From Mytilinidion resinicola (lineage: Eukaryota > Ascomycota > Dothideomycetes > Mytilinidiales > Mytilinidiaceae): a DNA stretch of 64,000 nt. Each line of letters starts with the position of its first letter. Position 1 is the stretch's first letter. The notes under the pieces were generated by a model that worked only from the letters and a program-made list of their open reading frames with translations, made no database searches and was not told where the DNA came from. Shown here in pieces: positions 11,044 through 21,284 of this stretch. The stretch covers positions 613,656 through 677,655 of the forward strand of contig NW_022985452.1 in assembly GCF_010093595.1 (NCBI RefSeq), written 5' to 3'. Both the position numbers and the translations under genes were made by a program.

Positions 11044-14000
11044 GTAGAGACAATAGCCCAAATCGCGCCGACTTCGCTTTCTCTTTGCCTGTTGGGGGGA
11101 ACCGTGTGGGTGGCGTCGACGGGTGCTGTGTCCAAGCAAATAGATTGAAAAAGAGCTCTGATATGGAGCGTCTGGTGGTTTCCTTTGGTTTCTGAGTCCG
11201 ATTCTGAGACGGTCTTCCGGGGATTTGGAGGATCGATGGGAATGCGGGGGGTCCCCAAGATATGTAGAATAGCGAGCAGTATGATCGAAATCGAGCCCTA
11301 ATTCACAAGCGGCTCGTCCGAACATAGTAGTTTTATGGTGCATTGGGCTGTCGTTCTCAAGGCATATGTCGAACCTGGATACCGGAATCGATGTTTTGTG
11401 TGCATCCATCACGTGTTGAGGAGTTTCGATATATTACGAGCAGCTCCAAGCACGTGCTTAGTTGTAGGACTATTAGTGCCGATTTTGTCTTGGTGTTGGG
11501 TACTACGTGGGTATAAGCAATCATATTGAACAATTACAATGAATCCTGGGAATCGTCAGTCTAGAAAGTTCCGTTTAGGATGCACCCATAGATTACGACA
11601 GAGGCGGACAAAATGTGATGTTCCTCAACGTAAATATTGGGCCAGTGTTGAATCTTTTGTGCTCCGACCAGCATTTAGGCTAGCACTCCAAGATTGGTAG
11701 TATAGAGGGTTCATTCTTCGAAGCGCTTACCAGTGTTTGGGGTGTTCCATTGGGTTGCCACAGAAGCGAACAAGATATACTGATCTTGAGCCTCAGAATC
11801 AGACCTACGGTCAAATTCTTATCTTCAGGCTCTTATTCAGCATGAGAAGCCCGTGGATGTAGATATCGTCGACTTGGATCTTGTCTTTTGAAAGAGAGCT
11901 GCTAGCGTTTGGGGTGTTTCAACTGGCAGCCAGAGAAGCGAACAAGATGTAATGATCTGGAGCCTATAAACGGGACTGGTGCTCAAGCTCTTGTCTACAA
12001 GCTAGCATCCAGCATCGGGATCCCGTGGCTGTAGATATCTTTGACTTGCATCTTGTCTTTTGAAAGAGAGTTGCTAGTGTTTGGGGTGTTTCAATTGGTC
12101 GCCACAAAACCCAGCAAGAGGTATTGATATGAACCTGTAAACCGGACCTGTGCTCAATTTCTTGTCTTCTGGCTAATATCTAGCTTGAAAAGCCCGCGGC
12201 TGTAGCTATCGTCGGCCTGGACCTTTCCTTTTGAATGAGGGTTGCCAGCATTTGGGGTGCCCCAATGGATGACCCAGAAATTGGCCAAAATGTTGTCTAC
12301 CTCGATATGTTGTCTCTGGTGGATGGATGTAGGATGGTGAGGCTCATTCGGGACCAGTATAGCGTCGTGGTGTATGTTCGTATGAGGATAGAAGGGACCC
12401 CGCATACAAAGCTTTAGTCTAATGGCCAGCTGTTAGCGTCGAAGTGTGGATGTCCAAGGTTGGTAACACACCTAACCCAACATTCGCAGCTCACTCCTTG
12501 AATCTTGACCAGCGAACTTCGACGCCACTTTTGCCTGGACATCGCGGTCTTCGACAGGACATAGCCCCACTTATCTAGCGTCCAGAGTTGTTTCCCTTGT
12601 CTGAGATATGGAGCCGTGGTCCTAGGTGTAAGTCTACCTGCCGCCAGCTCCTCCGGAGGAAGCTCGAAGCTCATCGTACCGCCCCAATCAGCAACCTTGC
12701 ACACTGTCCTTGCCTAGGTATCGCAGAGCCCTGGCCGTGTGTATTTCGTATGGCTGGTTGCCAGAATTATCTCGCTTTTAATAAGGCTCGGGTTGTTGGT
12801 GTTGCGAGTAGACCTAGTAGTCTCAGTTAGCCACATTCTCAGTCATTCAATGAACGAACTAGAGTTTGCTCTGTCACTTTTTTCGGGGTTTCCTTGGCTG
12901 TAGGAGCAGTATGTAGGTTGTACTCGAAGCGTCCAGGGTTGTCCGGTCTTTGGCGAGCTAGAGGCAGAAAGACGGGTTTGAGGATAATCGGTGTCGATGT
13001 CGCGTCCTTTCGGAGGCGGCGATCAAAAGTAGGAGATGCAGAGGGATTCAAGGCTCTGTAAATATCAACACAGGTTAGTTTCGAGACGATGGGGCTCGCT
13101 GTGGCGGTAGATGTACTCACTGGGCATGTTTGCGACTTCGCGCCTTTCGGGCTCAACGGCTCCTCTTCGCAATATTCACAGCTTAGATGTATTCGTCCGC
13201 GGGTGCATCGTGCCTATCGAGCCCTGGTGGTCCGCGAGAGAGGGCCTTGGAGCCGTTGGAGATGTCGCGGCGGTGTCGTGCTAGCTGGTAGCAGTAAAGA
13301 TGAAGCTCTAGTCGCATAACCGTACAGAAGGTGTCGGAGGATGCGGCGAGGACTGCGAGTACATAGAAGAGTGCTGCGATGTTCGGACATGTTAGCGCAA
13401 GTTTAGAGGCTTTAGCTAAGCCATGTTATTATCTCGCGAGGAAGTGTTGCATTGCTCATGCTAATGTAAAGCTTCACAATGCGCTTTGAGCCTAGGCCAA
13501 GGAGGAGACAGTCAACACTTCGTCGAGTTCCCAGCTATCATCGGCATGGACTTCGGATATTAAGTATATCAGATTAGCTGCGCAGACTGGAATCAGGGGT
13601 CAGGTGGGATGCGGTTCTTCTGAGCTGCTGTCGCGAGGATGTGGAGTTCTAGATTATCCCGGCGATCCAGGGTTTCAGCAGGCGCACTCAAAGCTTTACC
13701 CCGGTCCTCGATCTTCGGTGAAGTCTCACTCACTTGAGATCGAAGCTTTCTAGCAAAGCAACTAAAGTCAATGTCACGAAGGCTCACTCGGTATTAGCTC
13801 ACGGCAAAGACATTTTGCACATGTTTGGTTGTTTGATGTTTGGATTTTTGTTTCTACTATTTGTTCATGCTATTGAGAGTAGCTGAGAATGTCTCAAGCT
13901 ATCGCACAGCATCCTTAGATGCTAGAAGGGGGTGTTCATGCTAATGCGTCAAGCTGAATATCAGCCTATCGCAGAACGTGGTCCGGGGCTGAAACAATAT

Positions 14001-14056
14001 GACTAAAAGAGAGACTGTCTTTCACGATCTGAGCGCATTCAGAAGTCAAATTAGTA
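11044..14056. other. Intergenic region with a 172-bp tandem array
   Basis: About 3 kb without a supported gene. The tandem array at 11690-12290 is listed separately. Frames at 12414-12704 and 12839-13156 lack coding character and have no recognisable domain. Confidence 0.5.
11690..12290. repeat. Diverged tandem repeat, about 172 bp, 3.5 to 4 copies
   Basis: The phrase TTTGGGGTG recurs at about 11735, 11908, 12080 and 12250 (spacings about 173, 172 and 170). It is followed each time by similar text: a CCA/CAA-rich start, AACAAGATRT, CTTGTCTTTTGAA and GAGAGYTGCTAG. The units differ by many substitutions. The period is close to one nucleosome repeat. No frame stays open across all units. Confidence 0.65.
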
Positions 14057-15850
14057 TTAGACTTTCTTGTCAGCAACAGCGGGTCTGGGCCGTTTTGTCG
14101 TCGCAGCAGCAGTGATGTCTTCAACGATGTTAGCGCCTGATTCCTTTGCTTCACATATTGCTGTAGCCCATGCTTCCACGTTGGCAAGCGCATCCTTCAT
14201 ATCCTTGTGCTGGAGCAGGAAGTTCTGCAACTCAGCTGGCGTAATCTTATCTTCTGGAATGCTCCCAGCAAAGAGACTAGCGGCCCGTCTCAGCTTAACA
14301 TCTTCACCATCATTATCGATGAGAACGAGAGGTCCATCTTGGGACTTTCGCAGATCCTCCGCGGACTTGATGAACATGCGCATGAAGATGCTAGAAGCGA
14401 CCTCCCTGTCGACATGGCCGAAATAAACCTGGCGATCGATACGACCGGGGCGTATCAACGCCTCATCGAGGTTTTCGGGGGCGTTACTTGTCATGATCAG
14501 GAGACGTCCTTCTGGCGACGAAGCTCCGTCAATGGCGTTAAGGGCTCCGCTCAAGGTGAGCGTTGGTTTGGCTCGAGGATCCACGTTTTTGTCTCTCATC
14601 TGCTGTCGTCGGATGCCCGCAGAGTCAATATCTTCCAGCAAAACGATACATCGTTTTGGAAGCAGCTCAAAGACGTCCAACAGGGTTTTGTCATCCATCG
14701 GAGTACCAAGGATCTGGATGACGTACAGATCTAGCTTGAAATTTGAAGCTAATCCCATGCAAAAAGAGGTTTTACCGGTTCCAGGTGGCCCCCAGAGAAG
14801 ATAACCCCGACGATGTGGGATACCTCGTTTTGCATAGTATTGGGGGCTCTCAGCGGATAGATAGTCTGCGACCTCGGCTACGACAGACTGCTTGGTCTTT
14901 TCGTTGAGATCGACTGTGGCCAGTGATCGTGCTGGGCGAAGTACGATCTTGGTCCAGTCGTAACTAAGTTCGCACCTACGCACACACTTCTCCAAGAAGT
15001 GGACTTTGGTCGTCTTCGAGGCGGCTGGGCCGTTGAACTGCCAGCACTCGGCAAGAAATTGACGCAAGTGCTTCGGATTCCTGCTGAAGCATGAGATTGT
15101 CAATGTTTCTTCATGAAGTTGGATGTTTTGAGTGTTTCTCCTAGTCACCTCATTCTTGTACCTGAAGAGGCGACCTCGGTGCCAGAAATATTGGCAACCG
15201 CCTTTCACTGGGAGGAACCGCACTACACCACCGTCTTCCTCGTCGGCAGTCATGATTTTGGCCTTTTCGCCGCCAAAGTAAGAGACTTCCACGTTGGTAT
15301 CTATGATTTCGGCCTTTGCGCTGGCATTGCCAGTCTTAGCGGAGAAGTGTTTGACGGACTTGGTGCTAACTATCGCGGATACCCAATTAGACACCTTCCC
15401 ATGGAGTGCATCGTGATTGGTCACCGACACTGACGTGAAGAGATGTTTCTCCATTAGAGGTGTAGCCCACTGCCATATATGTTTACCCATATTGTAGATC
15501 CCTGCGGCGAACAGAGCTTTGATCACCCAAGGGGTGATATCCCGTTTGAAGCACCGCATGCCCAATGCCCGCATCGCTAGAAAGCCTGGTATCATCTGTT
15601 CTGCCAGGCCAACTGGATCAACCAAGTGAAGTGCTTGCTCCGCTGCTCCTAGAGAAATACGGCTCACCTTGTTTTCTGCGAGCTTAGCAGCAAGTAATGC
15701 GGTCGTTCCCAGCCCAAATTTGGGCAATACTCCAAGTTCTCCCGCCTGTATCATGGGTTGTAGCACGACGGGGGACTTAGCCTTGTTCAAGTTCGTCGCG
15801 CCTTGAACGTTGCTCTCATGAGTAGGGGTTTGAGGGTTCGAAGGAAGCAT
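14057..15850 (-). CDS. BCS1-like AAA ATPase
   Basis: 597 residues, one exon. A BCS1-type N-terminal region (about 95-290) precedes an AAA core: Walker A GPPGTGKTS at 354-362, Walker B VLLEDID at 403-409, sensor-1 MTSN at 453-456 and the arginine-finger segment RPGRIDR at 467-473. Bcs1 is a mitochondrial inner-membrane translocase that inserts the Rieske protein into complex III. Fungal genomes also carry many divergent BCS1-like paralogues of unknown role. The long hydrophobic or amphipathic N-terminal stretch (40-125), weak similarity to Bcs1 outside the AAA core and a basic C-terminal tail (KRPRPAVADKK) favour a paralogue over the housekeeping gene. All ATPase residues are present, so it should hydrolyse ATP. 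No close partner gene nearby. Confidence 0.85.
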   Translation of the reverse strand: MLPSNPQTPTHESNVQGATNLNKAKSPVVLQPMIQAGELGVLPKFGLGTTALLAAKLAENKVSRISLGAAEQALHLVDPVGLAEQMIPGFLAMRALGMRCFKRDITPWVIKALFAAGIYNMGKHIWQWATPLMEKHLFTSVSVTNHDALHGKVSNWVSAIVSTKSVKHFSAKTGNASAKAEIIDTNVEVSYFGGEKAKIMTADEEDGGVVRFLPVKGGCQYFWHRGRLFRYKNEVTRRNTQNIQLHEETLTISCFSRNPKHLRQFLAECWQFNGPAASKTTKVHFLEKCVRRCELSYDWTKIVLRPARSLATVDLNEKTKQSVVAEVADYLSAESPQYYAKRGIPHRRGYLLWGPPGTGKTSFCMGLASNFKLDLYVIQILGTPMDDKTLLDVFELLPKRCIVLLEDIDSAGIRRQQMRDKNVDPRAKPTLTLSGALNAIDGASSPEGRLLIMTSNAPENLDEALIRPGRIDRQVYFGHVDREVASSIFMRMFIKSAEDLRKSQDGPLVLIDNDGEDVKLRRAASLFAGSIPEDKITPAELQNFLLQHKDMKDALANVEAWATAICEAKESGANIVEDITAAATTKRPRPAVADKKV

Positions 15851-18739
15851 GCTGTCAGACGCTGCGAAAGACGTGTGTTGTGGGTGAGAGTTTGGCTCCA
15901 GAGTAGCAGAATTGAAGCTCAGTGTCTGGTTGCAGTGTAACAGGAGGTTGAAGCTGAATTTCTGAGTTGGTGTTCCTGGGTCTATGGTTTGCGTACCTTA
16001 GAGTTTGTGACGACTCCAGTTGGAGCGAACTGTGACTAAATACCTGTCTGTATTGGCTCACAATGCGCGGACAATGCATGAGTACTAAAATTTAGTCGCA
16101 ATGTGAAAATATATGTACAACAATTAACATCACAATAAGTACAAAGCCGACATAAACACAATGTAGGATATTGATTTCTACGTGACACTGCATTTACAAA
16201 TCCGAGATCCTCTTATTCGGGAATCTTGAAAAGGTGATAGAAATGACTCGAGGCTATCAGTCTAAACTCGCCCTCTCTGTCCCCTCAAACATTTGCGTAT
16301 AATTTCAGAAGCTTGCACGGTATTGAAAAGCCACCGTCACTCTCCATTAGCCAAATAACTCGCAATCTTATCTTGAACACCCAAAGGAACCTTCGGAGGC
16401 AGGCTCGGTTGCTAGAAGTCGAAAGCAGGGGAACAAACGGACCGAATATAGGCTGCTATCGTACAGACCAGAGGGTACAAAAAGTACGAAGGAAATGTTG
16501 GCCAAGGTATGTATGCAGACCGCTTCAGTGCTCCCTCTTCTTTAGTTTCAACCCCGAGCAGCAAAGCCATCTGATCTAATTGTTCATCCTATGCTCTCCA
16601 ACTCTTTCGCGGATCCGCCTCTTCTACCATGGATTCCAGCTCTTTTGTGATTTTGAACCGACGCTGCTTGACTTTTTATGCGTAGAATGGCTTTTCTCGT
16701 ACGCGTTTTGCGGTCTGGTTTTGCCAGATGGCCTGCGAATTATTCTTGCGGCAAGTTACCATTGGTTGATACTCCGATTGGGGTCAGGTTGGGCTGCTGT
16801 GATACTCTCAGCCATAGTGGAGGATAATGGGCGACCCTAAGCGGGTAGCAGAGACGGGCTTAGATAAACGCGGAGGATGGTGGCGGAATCTGTTTTTTTT
16901 CCAGCATTTGTGGACATCATTCTTAGAAAGATTGTTGGTTCGAACAGTTAGTACAGAAGGCTTGCTGGTACGCTTTACTAACTGAAAACGTAGACGTGAG
17001 CTTATACCAGGCGTTGCTGAGTCAGTGAGGGGAGCAAGACTTGGAGTTGATTAAGATAGGCCGGTGGACATGGGCGAGCATCTTGCGCTTTATTGTGTCT
17101 CGACGCCGCATCGGACCAAGGACTAAACCCGCGAGGACCTCGCTCTCCACGGCGCCGACTCTTTACCATCCCCTTCGGCAGTTAGATTGACCTTCACCGC
17201 CTCCATATCCAGAGTAACTTCCTTGAAATTTGTGCGTCATGCGCGCCAAAGTCATCCGTCTCTAGTACCATATACAAGGCAGACCAACCTTTGGACGTCG
17301 GAGTCCTCTGTTCCAGCACCACCTCCCTTTCTCCACACATCCTCAACGCCCACAAAGCAGGAAGCAGACCGACCGTCTCAAGGCTTGAAGAGATCCAGCA
17401 TGATTCAACTCCGGCTAAGAAGTTCGCCGCAGAACAGGACGACCAAAAACCCTCTTTCCAGTCAAACACCGAGTCTCCTTATGCTCAAAAGTTCCAAAAA
17501 GAGGACAATATTTTGTCTTCTCAAGGTATCACCAAGGATGAAGATCCACAGGACCTATTCGACGCCGACCCACTTCATGAGACGTCTGACCATCTATCCA
17601 TCACTCTACCCGTCACGTCCCACGGATCGACACAACCATACTCCCAAGACTGTTCCGCGTAAACCGAAGGACCGATCTACCGATGATCTGCTAGGTAGAG
17701 CACAATCAAATGGTTCTCGTATCCTATCATCAGATGTGATAAAAGATCAGAACAGTACGACGAGGTTCCGGAAAGAACAGTATCATAAATAGAAAGATGA
17801 TATCAGACAGCAGAGGAGGTACTTCCTTCATGATCAACTCCGCCTAAGTCCAGCATCGGCGAGTGTCCTTGGTGCATAAGTCATTTATAGCTTGTTAGTG
17901 AACAGCCCGGCGATGTAGGTTGCGCTGATAGGAAGTAAACTTTGTCAAGAAGCTTGGAGCTCGGAAGCGGTCTAGGTAAAGTTGACATCCATGCCGCGGG
18001 TAATGACTGCCATGAAGGCCGTCGATTTTGCTTCGTCATGCGCAGTTACATACTGGTACAGATCACGATTTATAGTGTGGAGGCCTACTATGGAGAGCTG
18101 GGCGCTTGAGAATATGGTGCGGCAGGGCTGAGTCGGATGTGCTCTGAATCGAGGGTGTCTTGTAGGCGATGGAGTTACTGCCCGAGGCACACCAACGGCT
18201 TGATCGGGTGATGAGTCAGGAATTGTATTCGATGCCATTTAGGTCGGCGGGGAGAGCGGAGCTGATTGTGGACCAGATTCGGAATGGAATGAACTGACTT
18301 GTTCGTCCTGACGGCGCGTACTGACTGGCGTTAAGAAAGTTTGTGGAGAGGCGCGAATTTAGTTCTTTAAAGTTGGGTTTCGGTGGGGCCCAGCTGTCAG
18401 GGATGAAGGTCCTTGCACATGCATTGTCATCGCCAGGATGCTCGTTTGAATAGTGTGATAAGCCCACACAGAGACATTGGCAAAAGGTTGATTGTCCCAG
18501 AGCGATGAGTTGAAGCAAAGATAATTCGACCACGCTACCATGGTCGGCCCCGGTTTGCTATGGCCAAACAACCTTAGAATACCTGACACTGCACAAACAC
18601 TAAACCAACAGGGAGTAGTCATCAACCAGTCCCATACATATAAGTACCTTCGGTTCTCTATGGAATTCCATCCGAGCCAGTCTAATCCCATGTCAAGTTC
18701 AGCAAAGAGCCTAGTTCCGCAGGACGATCGACGCCGAAC
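15851..18739. other. Intergenic region, one doubtful ORF
   Basis: About 2.9 kb. The only stretch with some coding feel is 17291-17662 (plus strand, 123 codons, polar, Gln/Ser/Asp-rich). It has no domain, and overlapping frames are also open, so I do not call a gene. The rest shows nothing recognisable. Confidence 0.45.
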
Positions 18740-20113
18740 ATGATAGAACGGCTGCCTGACGAGCTACTCACCGAAATTATCGGTTATGCTGGCCTTGATA
18801 ACACACACAGACCTTCAGCGCAGAACATAAAACGTTTCGCTCCAGTATCCAGGAAGTTCGCCAACTGTACCCAAGAGATCCTCTATCAAGACATCGACTT
18901 AGTGGTACGAAACAAATCCACAATCGACACTCCGAAAACAGCGCACAAAATAACATGTCTCTTCCAAACTCTTCTTAAATGTCCTGGACTTAGATCCAAA
19001 GTCCGGAGTTTATGCCTAGTAGACTGCCGCAAGCGCGGCAAGTCGCCAAGCGCATGGATTGGACTAGGAGAGCACGTGCGAAGTCTGGCTCTTCCCGTCG
19101 AAGTCAAGTATATCTGGCTGGATGAGGCGCAACGCAGGTCCTCCGAAGCTATGTTGGTCGGTCTTTTATCTGTCGTAACGAACTTACGGGGCCTTCACCT
19201 CACGAACGCCGGGAATCTATCCCTGCTATCAAGATTTTGGGGAGTCCCCTCTCCACCAATATTGCGATTGCTGGAGACTTTGAAGATTGAACCGCTGATT
19301 GAGGCCGTGCGAAATGACTACTCTCCAGTGAGCCATTTTACAGGAGTGCATGGTCAGAAGAACACGTCACTCTTCTACCACCCGGCAATACGCAATCTTG
19401 CTATCATGAATATTCACAACGGTTATGTGAATGACGACCGCTTGGGAGAACTTCAAGGTGTATCCAGAGTTACCAACCTCGTTATTCATGGGTGGATACA
19501 AGATATGTATCTAGCTTCATTTCTAAAACGATTCAAGGGACTGAGAAGGTTTGTGTTCATCGAAATACCTCTTCCAATACTATATTTCAACCTTGCTATC
19601 GGGTTACGGGAGCATTGAAAATCATTGCAACATCTCACAATCGACTACGAGGTCGACAACTACCTTTTCAACTTTAGTGAACTTGAATGCCTTCAAACTC
19701 TGGAAATCCCAGTTCCCCACTGGATCGCGCCAAATGGGCACCCCGAATATATTGCGCGGCGGCTCGCACATTGCCTCCCGAGATCACTTCAATATCTGCA
19801 TTTCTTTGTAGGGAGGCGACGTGACTATCGCCCTTACCCACCATCACCTGACGGATGGGAGCATCACTTCGACGTTGAGCATCTAAGACTCTTCCTCCCA
19901 TGGATTTCTGACCGCTTGCCCTATTTGCGTCGCATCACTTGGTGTGAATTTAGGCGCATTACTCGGATCGATCTCGTGGAAAAGCTCCAGGCGGCGCTGG
20001 AAACAGCAGGTGTTCTAGAAAGCTTTGCACATGCAGAAATTGAGTTGGCTTACAGACGCCCGTCGTTCGGGCTCAAGAGCAAAGACATAGCATATCATGT
20101 ATTTTCCGTGTAG
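18740..20113 (+). pseudogene. F-box protein gene interrupted by one in-frame TGA
   Basis: The frame from 18740 continues past a TGA at 19616-19618 in the same frame to 20113, giving 457 sense codons with a single stop. The N-terminus is an F-box (ERLPDELLTEIIGYAG..., with a PVSRKF segment and ILYQDI near residues 38-50), the Skp1-binding element of SCF ubiquitin ligases. The rest is Leu-rich and repeat-like (LRGLHLTN, LQTLEIP, LQYLHFF), fitting a substrate-recognition part. The protein sense resumes immediately after the stop (KSLQHLTIDY), so one substitution such as CGA to TGA explains it. The stop is followed by AAA, not the CTA readthrough context. Recent nonsense allele, sequencing error or programmed readthrough remain possible, in that order. 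Confidence 0.7.
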
Positions 20114-20712
20114 AAGTTCCTATTCGTGTATTTCGATCTATTCTAATAAATTATGCTCTGCTTGCGCTCTCTCTACTTCGTGAAGAAATGGACTTGTCTC
20201 TTATTTGATCCACCGCGGAAACCCAGAGCGTATCATAGAATCAGTCAAAGTGCAACTGATCGTTTCGCTTGTCTTCGCATGTACCTGAACATGATCAAAA
20301 TCAAACTATGCTTTAGATCTAACAAGGTTCCTGCGACCCTCCTAGACATAATTAGAAATGATGTGAAGGTACCATGGAGACTCTTGTAAGGGCTTTCGCA
20401 GGAGTGAGTACGATTTGCAAAGTCTAGGCACCAAAGATACGCGATGATAAATGGATATCAGATTGATTTGATTGAGTTCTGATTCTTGGCAGCCATCTAG
20501 CTAGAACGAGTTTCTAATAATTGCCAATGCACCAAATATCAAGCTCTCATAAGTCGCCTCATAACAATATCGCGACTAGACTTACTCAGAAGGCTAACCG
20601 ATATCGCTGTATCAATTCCTATGCCCACCATGAATAAAAAGAAAGACAATAAAATGAAGTAAGGAAAAGCTCTCCAATCGTGGAGACATCGCCAAGCCCA
20701 CCACACAGCCTC
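20114..20712. other. Intergenic region
   Basis: About 600 bp between the F-box gene and the end of the next minus-strand gene. A 78-codon frame at 20153-20389 has no recognisable feature. Nothing else seen. Confidence 0.5.
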
Positions 20713-21060
20713 CTAATCGGAAGAAACCGTGCTCAGTGCTCCTCCTTGAGAATCAAGGTCTCCACCATCTACGACCTCAATATGAGCCCCTGTATTCCAA
20801 GTTCCTTCCAGCCAATTCTCTACTGCTCCTCGTGGGGTAGCCTTCTTCAAATAATCTTGTGCGAAAAACACCGAGAGAAGGGCGACGCCCACATTGTGAA
20901 TGTCCAACCACGAGACCGTGACCGCGAAGCAAATGAGAATTATGAATAGGATGATAATGTCCCGGAACGAGTTCTCGTTGCCTGCTAAGACGCGAAATGG
21001 TTCCACCGGATACTCTTCCTCCGGGTCCAGGTCTAAGGTATCCTCAGAGTGGCCATCCAC
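20713..21060 (-). CDS. Small hypothetical membrane protein
   Basis: 115 residues. An acidic N-terminus (residues 2-20) is followed by a strongly hydrophobic block around 34-68, long enough for one or two membrane-spanning helices separated by a short polar turn (WLDIHN). The tail is polar and Gly/Asp/Ser-rich. No cleavable signal peptide because of the long acidic start. Family not recognised. It lies about 220 bp downstream of the larger minus-strand gene and reads in the same direction. The membrane segment makes it more credible than a random frame, but it is short. Confidence 0.5.
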   Translation of the reverse strand: MDGHSEDTLDLDPEEEYPVEPFRVLAGNENSFRDIIILFIILICFAVTVSWLDIHNVGVALLSVFFAQDYLKKATPRGAVENWLEGTWNTGAHIEVVDGGDLDSQGGALSTVSSD

Positions 21061-21284
21061 TCAGGTTGAAAATTGATGTGAACTCTGCTTGTATTGTAGT
21101 GGCCGTACGGGCCGAATATATACTAATAGGAAATGGCCCACCCCCTAGGTCTTATCAGCTCAGCTGAATAGAGGCCAGCTGAAAGGAACGAACCCAGCTG
21201 AGAGAAACCTGTTGTAGCTGAACAGAGGACCTCGCCACGCTGAGTGCGCGTTAGCAGCAACCAATCAATGAAGAAGAACGAGAA

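Noticed and set aside
17187..17792. Two overlapping plus-strand ORFs (201 and 123 codons)
   Set aside because: No start context, domain or splice support. The 123-codon frame looks polar and plausible but cannot be separated from chance.
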